Shown here: positions 46,254 to 56,814 of the stretch, piece after piece
Layout of the letters: every line of letters begins with the position of its first letter
How positions within the stretch are numbered: the stretch's first letter is position 1
NCBI GenBank assembly: GCA_948567375.1
Contig: OX419756.1
Span: 74,626,552-74,690,551, forward strand
Direction: 5' to 3'
Source: Lunularia cruciata
Lineage: Eukaryota > Streptophyta > Marchantiopsida > Lunulariales > Lunulariaceae
DNA length: 64,000 bases
Made by a program: the position numbers and the translations under genes
Notes under the pieces: model-generated
Told to the model about the DNA's origin: nothing
Databases searched by the model: none
The model's input: the letters and a program-made list of their open reading frames with translations, nothing else

Positions 46254-46607
46254 TGTAACAATATGGAATTTAGCAACATAGTTAGTAAGGCTAACAAAGT
46301 AGAGAATAAGCCAAATTAGCCCAAAATATTTTGGAAGCATCTAGGAAGCTTCTTGGGAAGCTTCCCGACTAGCTTAACTTGCACCCCAAGCAAGGTAGCT
46401 TCTAGAAGCTTCCAAGTAGCTTAGCTTGCACACCAAGTAGGCGGCTTCTAGAAGGAAGCTTCTAAGAAGCTTTTCAAGGGGCCTTGTATGCTACCTATAA
46501 ATACCAAAGCCAAAGCTCATGCTAGGCATTCAGAGTTTTCTCATAATCAAATGTCCCAATGTGATCTTCCATTCTCCTATTTCTCTCCTTGGTCTCGATC
46601 TTTTACA
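46254..46607 (+). repeat. Family B 5' LTR
   Basis: 354 bp. U3 carries several GAAGCTTC modules (46336-46475). A clear TATAAATA lies at 46496-46503. The LTR ends TCTTTTACA. Confidence 0.92.
46496..46503 (+). promoter_or_regulatory. TATA box of family B LTR
   Basis: TATAAATA, conserved in place in the B LTRs at 46254 and 51405 (CCTATAAATACCAAAGCC), about 110 bp before the LTR end. Confidence 0.7.
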
Positions 46608-46624
46608 TTGGTATTAGAGCAGGA
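46608..46624 (+). promoter_or_regulatory. Family B primer-binding site
   Basis: TTGGTATTAGAGCAGG begins directly after the LTR and matches the plant initiator Met tRNA primer site TGGTATCAGAGC with one change. Confidence 0.85.
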
Positions 46625-46859
46625 ATAGGATGGATGGAATTTATAGACCACCAAATCCACTTCAACCAAACCATTGTAATTTATGTGTCCAAGTATTATG
46701 CAAGCATCATTTCATGCAATTCATCACCTCACACTTTGGACAAGATTTTATGCATATGATCACCATATCTGAGGAACCCTTGGTGCTTCCAGTAGTAACT
46801 TATGGAGAATGGTGGACATGTTGCTTCTATGTTAATAAATTAGATAGATTAGGGGTGGC

Positions 46860-47720
46860 GTGATAGAGTAGCAACCATGGCGGCAATGCCCGATGTTATC
46901 CTTGCTATGCAACAACAAATCGAGCACCTTACTCGATTGTTGGATGAATGAGATCTTCAACGACAAGAGCACATAGAGAGAGTTCTAGTTTGAGAAGGAG
47001 AAGATCAAATCTGATTCTCTAAACCCAAGGTATTTGAAGGCAAGAATCTTTTGAGTGTAATGGAAAATTTTGTGTTTGGTTGTGAATGGTATTTTGAAGC
47101 TACCAATCTACAAGATGAGCAAAAATAGATTTCTTGGCTTCTAGCCAATTGGATAGAATAGTGAAGCTATGGAGATCCCAAGTGGAGCAAGCTAAACGAC
47201 AAATTGTTGCACCAATCTTAACATGAGCAGAATTCAAGAGTGAAATAATTAATCAATTCCAAGCTATAAATGCCACACAAGCTGCATGGGATAGGTTCGC
47301 AGAATTGAAATAGATTGGTTCTATAAGAAGTTACATCACACAATTCTAAAACACCATCATGTAAATTTTAGATATCTTGGAAGGTAAAGCTCTCGATCAA
47401 TTTGTGAGGGGCTTGAAGTCAAGAACCAAATTAGAGGTAACCTTGCGAGAGCCACAACACTTGGAGGAAGCCATGCGGTTGGCCAAACATTTTGATTCCT
47501 TGGTTGCAACAACTTGATCTTGATCTTGACCTTGACCTCCATAGAACCCACCAATACACTACACACGGATGGAGGAGCTGGCATCAATGGAATTTGATGC
47601 TATTCAACAAATATTACTTGGCACTGTAGATAGTGACACTGAGAAATTGTGATAAAATGGTGGTTGTTTTTATTGTTGTCAATTGGGACATCACATTGCT
47701 GAATCTCCACTCAAGAATGA
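46860..47720 (+). pseudogene. Family B gag
   Basis: With stops removed by eye, one frame gives MAAMPDVILAMQQQIEHLTR, FVFGCEWYFEATNLQDEQK, LEGKALDQFVRGLKSRTKLE and EPQHLEEAMRLAKHFDSLV, a typical retrotransposon gag. It then gives CFYCCQLGHHIAES, a CCHC knuckle whose last Cys is Ser. At least ten in-frame stops are present, most explicable as C-to-T or G-to-A changes. Confidence 0.8.
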
Positions 47721-47816
47721 GCAACCTCGACAAGTTGCCCAGATGGAGTTTGTGGAGCGAGATGATTAGAGAAATGAGGAATCCCAGTAGGAGATTTTGA
47801 GCCACCTATTGGGAGC

Positions 47817-48173
47817 TTGATTAGTTCCAATGGGATTGAAGGCTTGATCTATGCAAGTTTGCTTCACTTGCAAGGTACGATATCTAATCAAGGTTGTAGG
47901 ATTTTGGTTGATTTCAAAAGTTTAGAGAATTGCATGTCTATGCAAGTAGCAAAGGAATTGGGTATTCCTATCAAGCTTGTAATTGAAAGTAGATTGATGA
48001 TGGCGGATGGTAAAAAGGGTTTTACATTTTGTACCTCGCATCTTGTTACCTTCAAGATTAGGAAGGAGTATTTGGAGTGTATGAGGTTTGTAGTGGCACC
48101 TCTACACTATGATATCATTCTAGGTCTACCTTGGCTTGAACATCATAAGATTCAAATATATTGGACCCGATGA
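47817..48173 (+). pseudogene. Family B aspartic protease
   Basis: Open for 118 codons. LHLQGTISNQGCRILVDFKS carries DFK where D-S/T-G is expected. MADGKKGFTF and YDIILGLPWLEHHKIQI match the later protease segments. The active-site change argues for loss of activity. Confidence 0.78.
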
Positions 48174-48253
48174 CAAATTCAAGTACAACACCAAGATAGG
48201 AATTTCAGATTAGGTTGCCTTGCACCTCTAAGTAAGACACCTAAGAATAGTCA

Positions 48254-48433
48254 GCCCCAAGATGGGAAGTTTTTCAAGAAGGTAGCTATAGAGCAAGCCT
48301 TGAAGGGAAATGAGTCCCAAGATGGGAAGTTTGCCATGAAGACAACCATGGAGCAAGCTTTGAAGAGAGATGAGTCCCTAGATGGGAAGTTTGTTAGTGA
48401 AGCAGCCATAGAGCAAGTTTTGGAGGAAGATAA
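48254..48433 (+). repeat. 60-bp (20-residue) tandem repeat in protease-RT linker
   Basis: Three units start at 48254, 48314 and 48374. Each encodes SxDGKF....xEQxL..xx, the first two SQDGKFFKKVAIEQAL and SQDGKFAMKTTMEQAL. Amphipathic and charged; no known motif. Confidence 0.88.
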
Positions 48434-48589
48434 GTCTATATTTGCGGTGTGAATCAAGCAGATTTCACAAGGACAATCTGAGGAGGGCCAAGAGCCTCAT
48501 CAAGCAATGGTTGATTAGATAGTTCAGGAGTTTGTGGAGGTGTTTCTGGATGATCTGCCAAAGGGATTACCCTCCAATCATGGCATGCC

Positions 48590-49170
48590 CTCAAGATTGA
48601 GTTATTGCCGGGGAGTACTCCAATGAGTAGACCAATCTATCGGCTCTCACCAAAGGAGTTGGAGGAGTTGCAAACAACACTTACAAAGTTGTTGGAGAAG
48701 GACTTTATATGACATAGTATCTCTCCTTGGGGAGCATTGGTACTATTTGTTCCAAAGAAGGATGGAGGACTTCATTTTTATTTTGATTACTGTGTGCTCA
48801 ATAAGCAAACAGTTAAGAATGCATATCCCTTGCCTCAGATCGATGACTTGCTCGATCAACTAAGTGGAGCATGATACTTTTCCAGGTTGGATCTTTGCAA
48901 TGGCTATTGGAAAATCCCTATTGATAGGAAGGATGTGCAAAAGAATGCCTTTCGCACAAGGTATGGGCATTTTGAGTGGAGAGTTCTACCTTTCAGGCTC
49001 ACTAATGCTCCAACAATCTTCATGGATCAAATGCATCGAGTGTTGGATGGACTTTTGGATTGGTACATGGTGGTGTTCTTGGATGACATCTTAATCTATA
49101 GTAAGACAATGGTAGAACATGTGAGAAGTCCTAAGACAACTACGGCAATGGAAATTTTATTGTAAGAAAT
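48590..49170 (+). pseudogene. Family B reverse transcriptase
   Basis: Fingers and palm are readable: [80 protein letters not shown], and the active site VVFLDDILIYSK (about 49074-49109), the gypsy FLDD form. The 48887-49165 part is open. Earlier stops (e.g. before FSRLD) and a shift after 49140 disable it. Confidence 0.9.
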
Positions 49171-49199
49171 TGAAGTGTGCCTTTTGGCAAAAGGAGGTC

Positions 49200-49880
49200 A
49201 CCTTCTTGGGTCACAAGATCTCATTGGAAGGGATCAAGATGGAAGAGGAGAAAATCAAAGCCATTATTGATTGGCCTACTCCAAAGGATGCTACAGAAGT
49301 ACGGGCATTTAATGGGTTGGCCAGTTTTTATTGACAATTCATCAGTTATTATGCTCATGTCACTACACCATTGATTGACCTCTTGGGGAAGGACTTGATC
49401 TTCCAATGGACCACCAAGCATGAAGAAGCATTCCAAAAGTTGAAACATATGGTGTCTTCAAGACCCATCCTTCAACCATATGATCCTCAACTACCTTGTA
49501 TGGTTGATTTTGATGCTTCTAACTTTGTAATTGGAGCAGTGTTGCAATAGGAATTCCCAGATGGGCTACATCCTATTGCCTTTGTGTCTCACCAACTAAA
49601 TATAGCTAAAAGAAATTACTCTGCTCAAGATCAAGAACAACTTGCAATGGTATATGCCACCAAGGTATGGAGGCATTATCTCTTAGGGAAACAAGTGATC
49701 ATGCGAACCAATCACAAACCATTGTTGTAGACCTTACACTTGGAACACATGAAGAGTTGATATCATCGATGGAAGGAGCAACTCTAATTGTTTGACATCA
49801 AACTGGAGTATAAACTAGGTTGGTTCCATGTCATCCCTGATGCTCTATCACAACAACCTGATTTGAAGTCTCTTCCTCTC
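49200..49880 (+). pseudogene. Family B RT thumb/RNase H
   Basis: VTFLGHKISLEGIKMEEEKI and AFNGLASFY are the RT-RNase H connection. The RNase H reads MVDFDASNFVIGAVL (catalytic DAS), HPIAFVSHQLNIAKRNYSA, LAMVYATKVWRHYLLGKQV and FHVIPDALSQQPD. Three stops, two in the TNHKPLL-YHRW region. Confidence 0.85.
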
Positions 49881-49989
49881 ATCACGGCAGCAATTATGAT
49901 GGTGTCAATTGATTCCAAGGTCCAAAATGAGTTTCGGTCAGCTCTACAACAAGATCCCTTATTCCAAATGGTACATGGCTGCCTTACAA

Positions 49990-51020
49990 CATGTGATAAG
50001 AGTACAACACCTTCTCCTTCAAGGAAGGCCTTCTATTCCATGAGGACCGGATCTATGTTCCAGCCAAAGGTGATCTCTGACTTGTGCACCTTCAAGAAGC
50101 CCATGATTTACCAATAGTGGGTCACATGGGTGTGGACAAGACCTTGGGTACCCTTCAGTGCCAATGGTGGTGGCCCAACATGACACGAGATGTTTGAGAG
50201 TCTGTCTGATTGTGTGAGAACTGCAAACATAACAAGGCCAACAACCAAAAGCCAAGTGGACTCCTTCAACCACTCCCTATTCCATCCGCTCAATGGGAAC
50301 ACGTAAGCTTGGATCTCATCACATCCTTGCCCAAGACAAAGCAAGGACATATAGCAATCATGGTGTTTGTGGATAAGCTTAGTAAGAAAATCCACTTTGG
50401 CACTAACCTTTGATACCACAGATATGCTCCAACCTTAGCACAAATCTACTTCAACAATGTCTTCAAGTATCATGGGATTCCATGTGTACTCATCTCCGAT
50501 CGTGATCCTCAATTCACTAGGAAGTTTTGGCAAGCACTCTTCCATATACTCGGCACCAAGCTTACTTTGTCCATGGCCTACCATCCCCAAACTGATGGAC
50601 AAACCAAACGTGCAAATCGTACCTTAGAGGATATGTTGGGTGCCTTCATCAATGTCTACCATACCAATTGGGATGAATATCTTGTAGCCATAGAGTTTGC
50701 CTACAATAATTCCAAACATGCAAGCATCGGATTTTCTTCTTTCTTTCTCAATTTTGGCCAAGATCCACTTGTTCTAGATTCTCTTCTTGCTCCTCCTTCA
50801 TCTCGGGTCCCTCATGCTTCAACCTTCTTGACTACCATATCCCAATCTCACCAACAAGCCAAACCTCATCTCCTTGTTGCTCAAAATCGTCAGAAACAAT
50901 ATGCGGACCACCATCATCATGATCTCACCTTTGAAATCTGTGATAAAGTCATGTTATCCTCTAGTAACCTACCTCTCCCACTTGATACCCAAGTTTGTAA
51001 ACTTGCCCCTAATTGAATAG
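49990..51020 (+). pseudogene. Family B integrase
   Basis: The zinc-binding region has GHMGVDKTLGTLQCQWWWPN and CENCKHNKANNQ. The catalytic core has WEHVSLDLITSLPKTKQGH (first Asp), VLISDRDPQFTRKFWQ (second Asp) and YHPQTDGQTKRANRTLEDML (Glu). The C-terminal part has NNSKHASIGFSSFFLNFGQD and LAPNxIGPFDVTQIISL. Breaks at about 50190-50215 and 50410. Confidence 0.9.
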
Positions 51021-51179
51021 GACCCTTTGATGTCACCCAAATCATCTCTCTTGTTGATTATCAACTTGCTTTACCTTGTCATATGCTTATCTACCCTGTT
51101 TCACATTTCCAAGTTGAAACCCTTTGTTCCTAACCCATCTTCTTTTTCCTCTCGTGTCCAACCTCCTCCTCCTCCCATC

Positions 51180-51395
51180 CCTATCAATGATCATGAGGAA
51201 TACAAAGTTGATTGTATCCTTGCCCGTCGCCACATTCAACATGGATGTTGACAACATACGGAGTACAAGGTCCTTTGGAAAGGGTATCCCTTTCATAATG
51301 CCACATGGGAACCTCTTTCTCACCTCCAGAATGCACAAACGGTCATCCAAGAGTTTGAAGCTTCAATGGAGACGAGTACATCACCAACTAGCGAT
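51180..51395 (+). pseudogene. Chromodomain of family B integrase
   Basis: EYKVDCILARRHIQHG, a stop at GC-TGA, then EYKVLWKGYPFHNATWEPLS and LQNAQTVIQEFEASM. The aromatic cage positions Y, W and W are kept. A C-terminal chromodomain defines chromoviruses and directs integration to histone-marked chromatin in studied members. Confidence 0.88.
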
Positions 51396-51404
51396 AGGGG
51401 AATA
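51391..51404 (+). promoter_or_regulatory. Family B polypurine tract
   Basis: GCGATAGGGGAATA ends at the 3' LTR start. The equivalent tracts at 17542 and 21048 have the same form. Confidence 0.65.
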
Positions 51405-51760
51405 TGTAACAATATGGAATTTAGCAACATAGTTAGTACGGCTAACGAAGTAGAGAATAAGCCAAATTAGCCCAAAATATTCTAGAAGCATCTAGGAAGC
51501 TTCTTGGGAAGCTTCCCGACTAACTTAACTTGCACCCCAAGCAAGGTAGCTTCTAGAAGGAAGCTTCCTGGTTAACTTGGCTTGCACTCTAAGAAAGCAG
51601 CTCAATGAAGCTTCTTGAGAAGCTTCTCAAGGGACCTTGTATGCTACCTATAAATACCAAAGCCAAAGCTCATGCTAGATATTTGGAGTTTTCTCACAAT
51701 CAAGTGTCTCAATGTGATCTTCCATTCTCCTATTTCTCTCCTCGATCTCAGTCTTTTACA
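51405..51760 (+). repeat. Family B 3' LTR
   Basis: 356 bp, close to the 5' LTR but with an internal rearrangement among the GAAGCTTC modules (51488-51625). It ends CAGTCTTTTACA. Confidence 0.92.
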
Positions 51761-52167
51761 AAGAGGATTTGGTATATTTGATCCATCGCTATTTGATATA
51801 TTTGATCCATTGCTTCATAATGGAATGTAGATTGCTGAATCTTGCTCTCTATTGTATATCACCATATGTAGAATCATCAAGTTTGGTGAATTCATCATTA
51901 TATCCATGAACTCTACTCTAAAATGATAAATGAGATATAATCTTACTTGCTCACACAAGATATACATAACCTTGATATGGAATGAATTCAAGGGGTGCAT
52001 GAAATTGTCCTCTAGAAGCATCCATCCTATCCTCTAATCACTAAAAATAATTGCTAAAACACCCCCAATCTATCAATTATACAATATGTTTTGCCTTCAA
52101 AATTACTCAATCTTAGTAGCTCATGTTCCTTCAAGAGGGGTGATCTATTCTCTTGGATTGAAACACC

Positions 52168-52181
52168 TACTCTAATACCAT
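52168..52181 (-). promoter_or_regulatory. Family A primer-binding site
   Basis: Read on the minus strand, ATGGTATTAGAGTAGG follows the LTR end and resembles the initiator Met tRNA primer site. Confidence 0.7.
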
Positions 52182-52764
52182 TTTAATATTCCATGGACAA
52201 AAAAACCTCCAAGAGAAACATAAAAGAATAAACACAAAGTTTTGCACTCGACACTTTGATGCCCCAAAGGAACACCTTGTCTTTATAATATAACAAAGAG
52301 GATCCCCTCAAAAGAAGCTCCACCCTTGGATTAGATACATGAGTTGGTGACATGTCAATGATCTCGCCCTTAGATTAGTTGCATGGATGAGTGACATGTT
52401 GGTCCTTGTTTTGTTTGGTTGGTCAAACAAGTTTGACCAAAAGGAATCTTATAAGAAGCTCAGAATTGTAAGGGTGATTACCATTGGAAAATTCTCAAGA
52501 AGACAAACAATGGGGGGAGAAGGCTAGCTTTTATGCCACGGGGAAGATTTTATTTATTTTTAGGCCTAATTCATCTGTTTATAGGCCTCCAAAATTGACT
52601 TTAAAGTCTTTAGGGTGTTTTTGGCTCCTTCCCTATTAGTGGAAGTGCTCTTTTGGTGACACCTTTATCTGATCTACTTAGTCCATCATATATAACATCT
52701 TTTAGATACTTATTATCATGCCAATTTCCAACTCTAGATAATATGTCTAGCTATTGGTATTACA
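52182..52764 (-). repeat. Family A 5' LTR (minus)
   Basis: 583 bp, TGTAATACCAATAGC (52764) to AATATTAAA (52182). Short form without the 152-bp U3 duplication. Inverted TATA region at about 52290. Confidence 0.88.
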
Positions 52765-53024
52765 CCTTGACATGATGCGAGTTCAAGCTTGAGTAAAATT
52801 CTAGCTTCATCATTTTGTTGACCACATTTGTGTACGCTCAATATGCAATTGCCTTATGCACATGAATTGAGTTTTGTATTAAGGAAGATGCAATGAGGAC
52901 CTCCATGATCCCTAATGCATCAATGTAAGTATTTTTTGTATGTTTTATGATTGTTGGACTTAGGAATTGTTGACCCATCACTCTTAATGTGAAATAATTA
53001 CTCTAAAGCCTAAAAGCCTCATAG
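52765..53024. other. Unassigned spacer between two A copies
   Basis: 260 bp with no coding frame. Its last five bases CATAG are the target-site duplication of the next LTR. Confidence 0.5.
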
Positions 53025-53823
53025 TGTAATACCAAGAGCTAGCCATATGATCTAGATGTGAAATTTGGTTCAGTAACATCTGGAATGATGCTCTACATGA
53101 TGGTCAAAATAGATTAGATAGAAGTATCACCAAAAGAGTACTTCTACTAATAGGGCAGAAATCAAAATAGACTTGAAAACCTTAGAACCAATAGTTAGAC
53201 ATATGATTTGAAGGTGAAAATTGGTTTGGTAATATTTGGAAGGATGTTACACATGATGGAATAAACAGATCAGAAATAAGTGACACCAAAAGGGGGCTTC
53301 TACTAATAGAGTAGGAACCAAAATATGCTTGAAATCTTTGAAAGCGATTCGGAGGCCTAAACGGATGAATTAGGCCTCAAAAATGTACAGACCCCCCCCC
53401 CTAACAATGGAAAGGTTTGCCTTTCCTTCCCCTTAGTTTGTCTCGTTGAGAGCTTTCCAACGGTACCTCACCCACATGATTCTAAGATTCCTACAAGAAG
53501 ATTCCTTAAAAGATTCCCTCTGGTCAAAGCTTATTTGACCAACCAGATAAGACCAGGACCGACATGTCACCCATCCAAGTAAGTAATCCAAGGGTGGAGC
53601 TTGCTGACATATCACCTATCTATGTGCCTAATCCTAGGGTGGAGCTTGATGACATGTCACCTATCTATGTGCCTAATCCTAGGGTGGAGCTTCCTTGGAG
53701 GAAATCCTCTTTGTCTATATAATAAAGAGAAGGTGCTCCTTTGGGGCATTGGAGTTTGAGTGTGAGAATGTGTGTTTCTCATGGTGTGTTTCTCTTCATG
53801 TCTCCTATCCTCGGAGTATTACA
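53025..53823 (+). mobile_element. Family A solo LTR, long form
   Basis: 799 bp, TGTAATAC...GTATTACA, an exact 8-bp inverted terminus. It is flanked by a perfect 5-bp target-site duplication CATAG (53020-53024 and 53824-53828). It carries the ~156-bp U3 duplication (CCAAGAG at 53032 and CCAATAG at 53188), an 11-nt C run at 53390, a ~55-bp duplication at about 53594-53695, and TATATAA at 53716. This copy defines the family A ends. Confidence 0.95.
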
Positions 53824-53929
53824 CATAGCTTTCAATCTAGGTACCAATGGAACCAAAATTGAAAAATGAATAAAAATGAAAATTCATTCATGTGATATGA
53901 GCTTGTGAGCTCTTAAAAAATCTCTTTTA

Positions 53930-53975
53930 TCTCATCTCTCCCCCTCTCTCTCTCTCCCATTATCCCTCTCTCAAA
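53930..53975 (+). repeat. CT-rich microsatellite
   Basis: CTCTCCCCCTCTCTCTCTCTC and flanking CT-rich sequence. No other function seen. Confidence 0.8.
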
Positions 53976-54049
53976 AGCAAGGAAGAAGAAAGAGTAGAGT
54001 AGACTGGGATGTTCATTTGGGTTGTTTGAATGAGGAAGCAAAAATTGCA

Positions 54050-54270
54050 GATAGAAAGAAAATAGGGCGACTACGTAAAAAATGCGAAGGATGGAAAGAG
54101 CCCATCAAGCCGTACAAGGGAGAGATGGAAAAGGTGAAATGGGGCTAAGCCTCAATAGAGTCTACATGAGAAATCTGCCCTACCACACCTAAGATATCCA
54201 AGCTATGCAAGTTGTACGGTCTACAAACAACTAGAGCATCCGAAGAAGCATCACCTAGTGTGATGATAGG
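54050..54270 (-). pseudogene. 3' tail fragment of the RLE-type RT element
   Basis: Matches 11585-11810 in order (CATCAAGCC...TACAAGG, GGGGCT..GCCTCAATAG, CACACCTAAGATATC, GAGCATCC..AGAA, CACCTAGTGTGATG). On the minus strand it reads VCRPYNLHSLDILGVVGQIS and SHVDSIEA. This conserved phrase is also found in the longer relic, so it is coding or 3' sequence of that family. Only the last ~220 bp are present. Confidence 0.6.
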
Positions 54271-56568
54271 GGTTGCAGATAGGGGTTTGAAGAAATGAGA
54301 GTCTGTCAAGAGGGGTAAGTATCACAATAAGTTGCTTTTGCAAAAAAAAGAATAATCAACCTTATTACTATCATTTCATATTAGCTCTGGTATGTTGTAG
54401 GAGAACACCACTCGTTAGTGTAAAATGCAATCACCAAATCGCACAAAATACACCGGCCTTACATCATAGTTAGTTTTGAAATAGTTCCTCTAGAGTATAC
54501 CTTGCCAACTCCGTAATCCGTACATTACAATTAATTAAATCTTGTAATTGTAATGGATTAATAATTAGTTATATTTAGGTCAAATAATTAGTTATATTTA
54601 GGTCAAATAAATTACGTTCTAAATTTGATTAAATAATAAATTAAATAATAAATGATTTATTTTGGTTATTTATAATTCTAATGATCAAGTATAGTCAGTT
54701 ATGGTTATTAATTACATATATACTTATTATTTTTATAATTAATAATTTAATTAATTTATCAATATATTTTTAGTTGATTAATTTAATTTAAATACAAAAA
54801 TTTATTTTTTAGTTAAAAAAATAATTTAATAAAAAATTATTACTATTAAAATTTACAATATTAAAAACAAATAATTTTATAATTTTATTTCTAAATCTTA
54901 TCAATACTAACTAATTCATGTTATATCTCATGTTCAATTAAACTAACCAATCTTTGACGAGCATTGCATAATTTTAGAATTTAGCTACCGCGCTCGACTA
55001 CTAACAAACTCACAAATTCAGTGAGCCAAGTAGTCATTAGTTCAAGTTAGCCGGCTAAACCATTTTTGTAAACTCTTTACCCTGGTCTCCCGGTCACTCA
55101 CACATTGTGAGAGGTGTTCTCGCTGTACAAATTATTGTTTCTTGGTACTGTATAACCACTCTCTTTATTTATTTAAGGTTCTACCCGGAATCTTCGTTCA
55201 ACCCTCTTTATTTCGATGGTTTGTTACTTTGGGTTTACTCCAACCACATTTTAAAATTTTCCCAGTTAATGTATACCATGGATGAACATGCAATTTTATA
55301 AATAAAATAAAATAAAATAAAATATCCAATAAATATTCCTATAATAATAAATAATATTTTTATTAAAAATAATTTAATTATAGTTTTCATAATTTTAATG
55401 ATCAATATATTTTAAATTAAAATTTAAATCATTTATAATAAAAATAGTATTGTTAATTTTATAAATGAATAAAAGAATTTTAAAAATCAATATAATAAGA
55501 AAAATCATACCAACATTTCAAAATATCAATTTTAAAATAATAATACATTTAAATTGTGAAAGTTTAGGAATCTACGTACTTTCTCTAGTGGATTCCAAGT
55601 TGAGAGGAACCGGGTGACAAAGTTGAGGAATAAGGATTTCAATTCAATATGCTTTTGCTAGTCCGATTTGTTTGATTGTTTGAAACCAAAATATTAGAGT
55701 GTTTTGGTTGTTGCTTGTACCAAATATTTCAGTTTTATAATCCTCTGTTAATTATACTAATGGTTTTTTTTTGTAATTTGAAAGATCAATTTAACTAAGA
55801 TATTTACTACACAAGTTAATTTTGCAAATAATATAGATCTACGATTACTTTTTGTCACATGTATTGTATTGAGCACATTGCTATGAAACTAAACAATAAT
55901 AACTGCCACTTTATCTCTATATAGTTTTTAAGTCTTCACTGTGGAATGTGAAATGTTTGTGTTCTAGTAGAACAGACTGGAACATCAAATTTGGCGTTTT
56001 ATAAATAGAACACCAAATGGAAAACTCAATTGGTCTTCTGTTTTTGTATTATATATTACCTATCACGTAACACTGCAATGAATATTGGATTGAAGAAACG
56101 GAAATTAAGGAATAAATTGGTTTGAAGGTTAACTTTTTAATCTGAGTGGTACCTTCACATGGACCGAAAAGAGGAGTCCAATCTTGATATCTGCTCTTGG
56201 ATTTTAACATCTTCTTTTACCGACATGACAAAAGTAGTTAATGTACCCAAAACTAATTTTACTCATTAAACAATCTTACTAATTAAAGTGCAATGTCTTA
56301 TAAATCAATATCTACCATAACAAATTCGATGCGCATTGAATCAATTATTCATTCTATAAGTTTACTTATAACAATAAAACAAGCGTAGCTTATCTGCCCT
56401 CTAACCGTAGAAAAGCCGTACTGTTCTGAGAGAGAATCAGAGAGTGGTGTCCTGGCTGATGAAAGCATCGTATACGAGCTTTCATATACGGGCCTTCAGG
56501 AGAGACAGGACCACGGGACCGTCCGCTCCCTTCAAACGCCCATAAGAACCTAGTTGCTGACCTAATGG
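54271..56568. other. AT-rich intergenic DNA
   Basis: No gene recognised. It includes a 23-bp tandem duplication (54564-54609), an AAAAT pentanucleotide tract (about 55299-55325) and very AT-rich sequence at 54540-54960 and 55290-55560. Confidence 0.7.
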
Positions 56569-56814
56569 GTGAACGAAGATAATATCACTGTTGTACTCTG
56601 CAAGAGGTGGGGTCTGTCTCTAGAGCCCGCGGTGCAGAAGTCAGCCTCGATCTTCCCGTATTCTGGCAGCAGCAGTTCCTTGGCTTACTTCACGATGGAC
56701 ACATCTTGCAGTTTCATGAGGTCATATATCTTGAGGAGAGACCATCCCTTCTCAAGTCAATACTCAAAGCTTGCAAAAGTTATCGAGATGGTATCTGGAT
56801 TTGGTAAGTCCACG
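56569..56814 (+). CDS. Possible exon of an unidentified gene
   Basis: Two plus frames are open here. The one from 56607 reads VSRARGAEVSLDLPVFWQQQ, then LHDGHILQFHEVIYLEERPS and LLKSILKACKSYRDG. Base composition rises in GC compared with both flanks, and the frame ends at a donor-like TTG|GTAAGTCC (56803). These features suggest a genuine first or single exon. I do not recognise the product and find no partner exon downstream, so it may be a gene remnant. Confidence 0.3.

Larger units (their letters stand above)
46254..51760 (+). mobile_element. Full-length family B chromodomain gypsy element
   Basis: LTRs 46254-46607 and 51405-51760 (354 and 356 bp, TGTAACA...TTTTACA) flank primer site, gag, protease, RT, RNase H, integrase and chromodomain, in chromovirus order. 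Flanks GAGAG (46249-46253) and AAGAG (51761-51765) are a 5-bp target-site duplication with one mismatch, so the insertion is intact end to end. Stops occur in every domain. It sits in the minus-strand family A element. Confidence 0.93.
40789..52764 (-). mobile_element. Family A Ty3/gypsy element with two B insertions inside
   Basis: Minus-strand element: 5' LTR 52182-52764, primer site, leader, gag (to 45088), protease end, RT, RNase H, integrase, purine tract, and 3' LTR 40789-41337, which lacks about 33 bp of its end. Family B copies are inserted at 46254-51760 (in the gag/leader) and 43164-43539 (between RT and RNase H). Flank right of the 5' LTR is CCTTG; the left flank is lost at the junction with D. 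Confidence 0.85.

Noticed and set aside
46254-51760. Active autonomous retrotransposon
   Set aside because: Although complete in structure, gag, RT, RNase H, integrase and chromodomain all contain stops or frameshifts and the protease active site is altered.
54540-55560. Scaffold attachment region or replication origin
   Set aside because: High AT content and short repeats alone are not evidence. No other supporting signal was seen.
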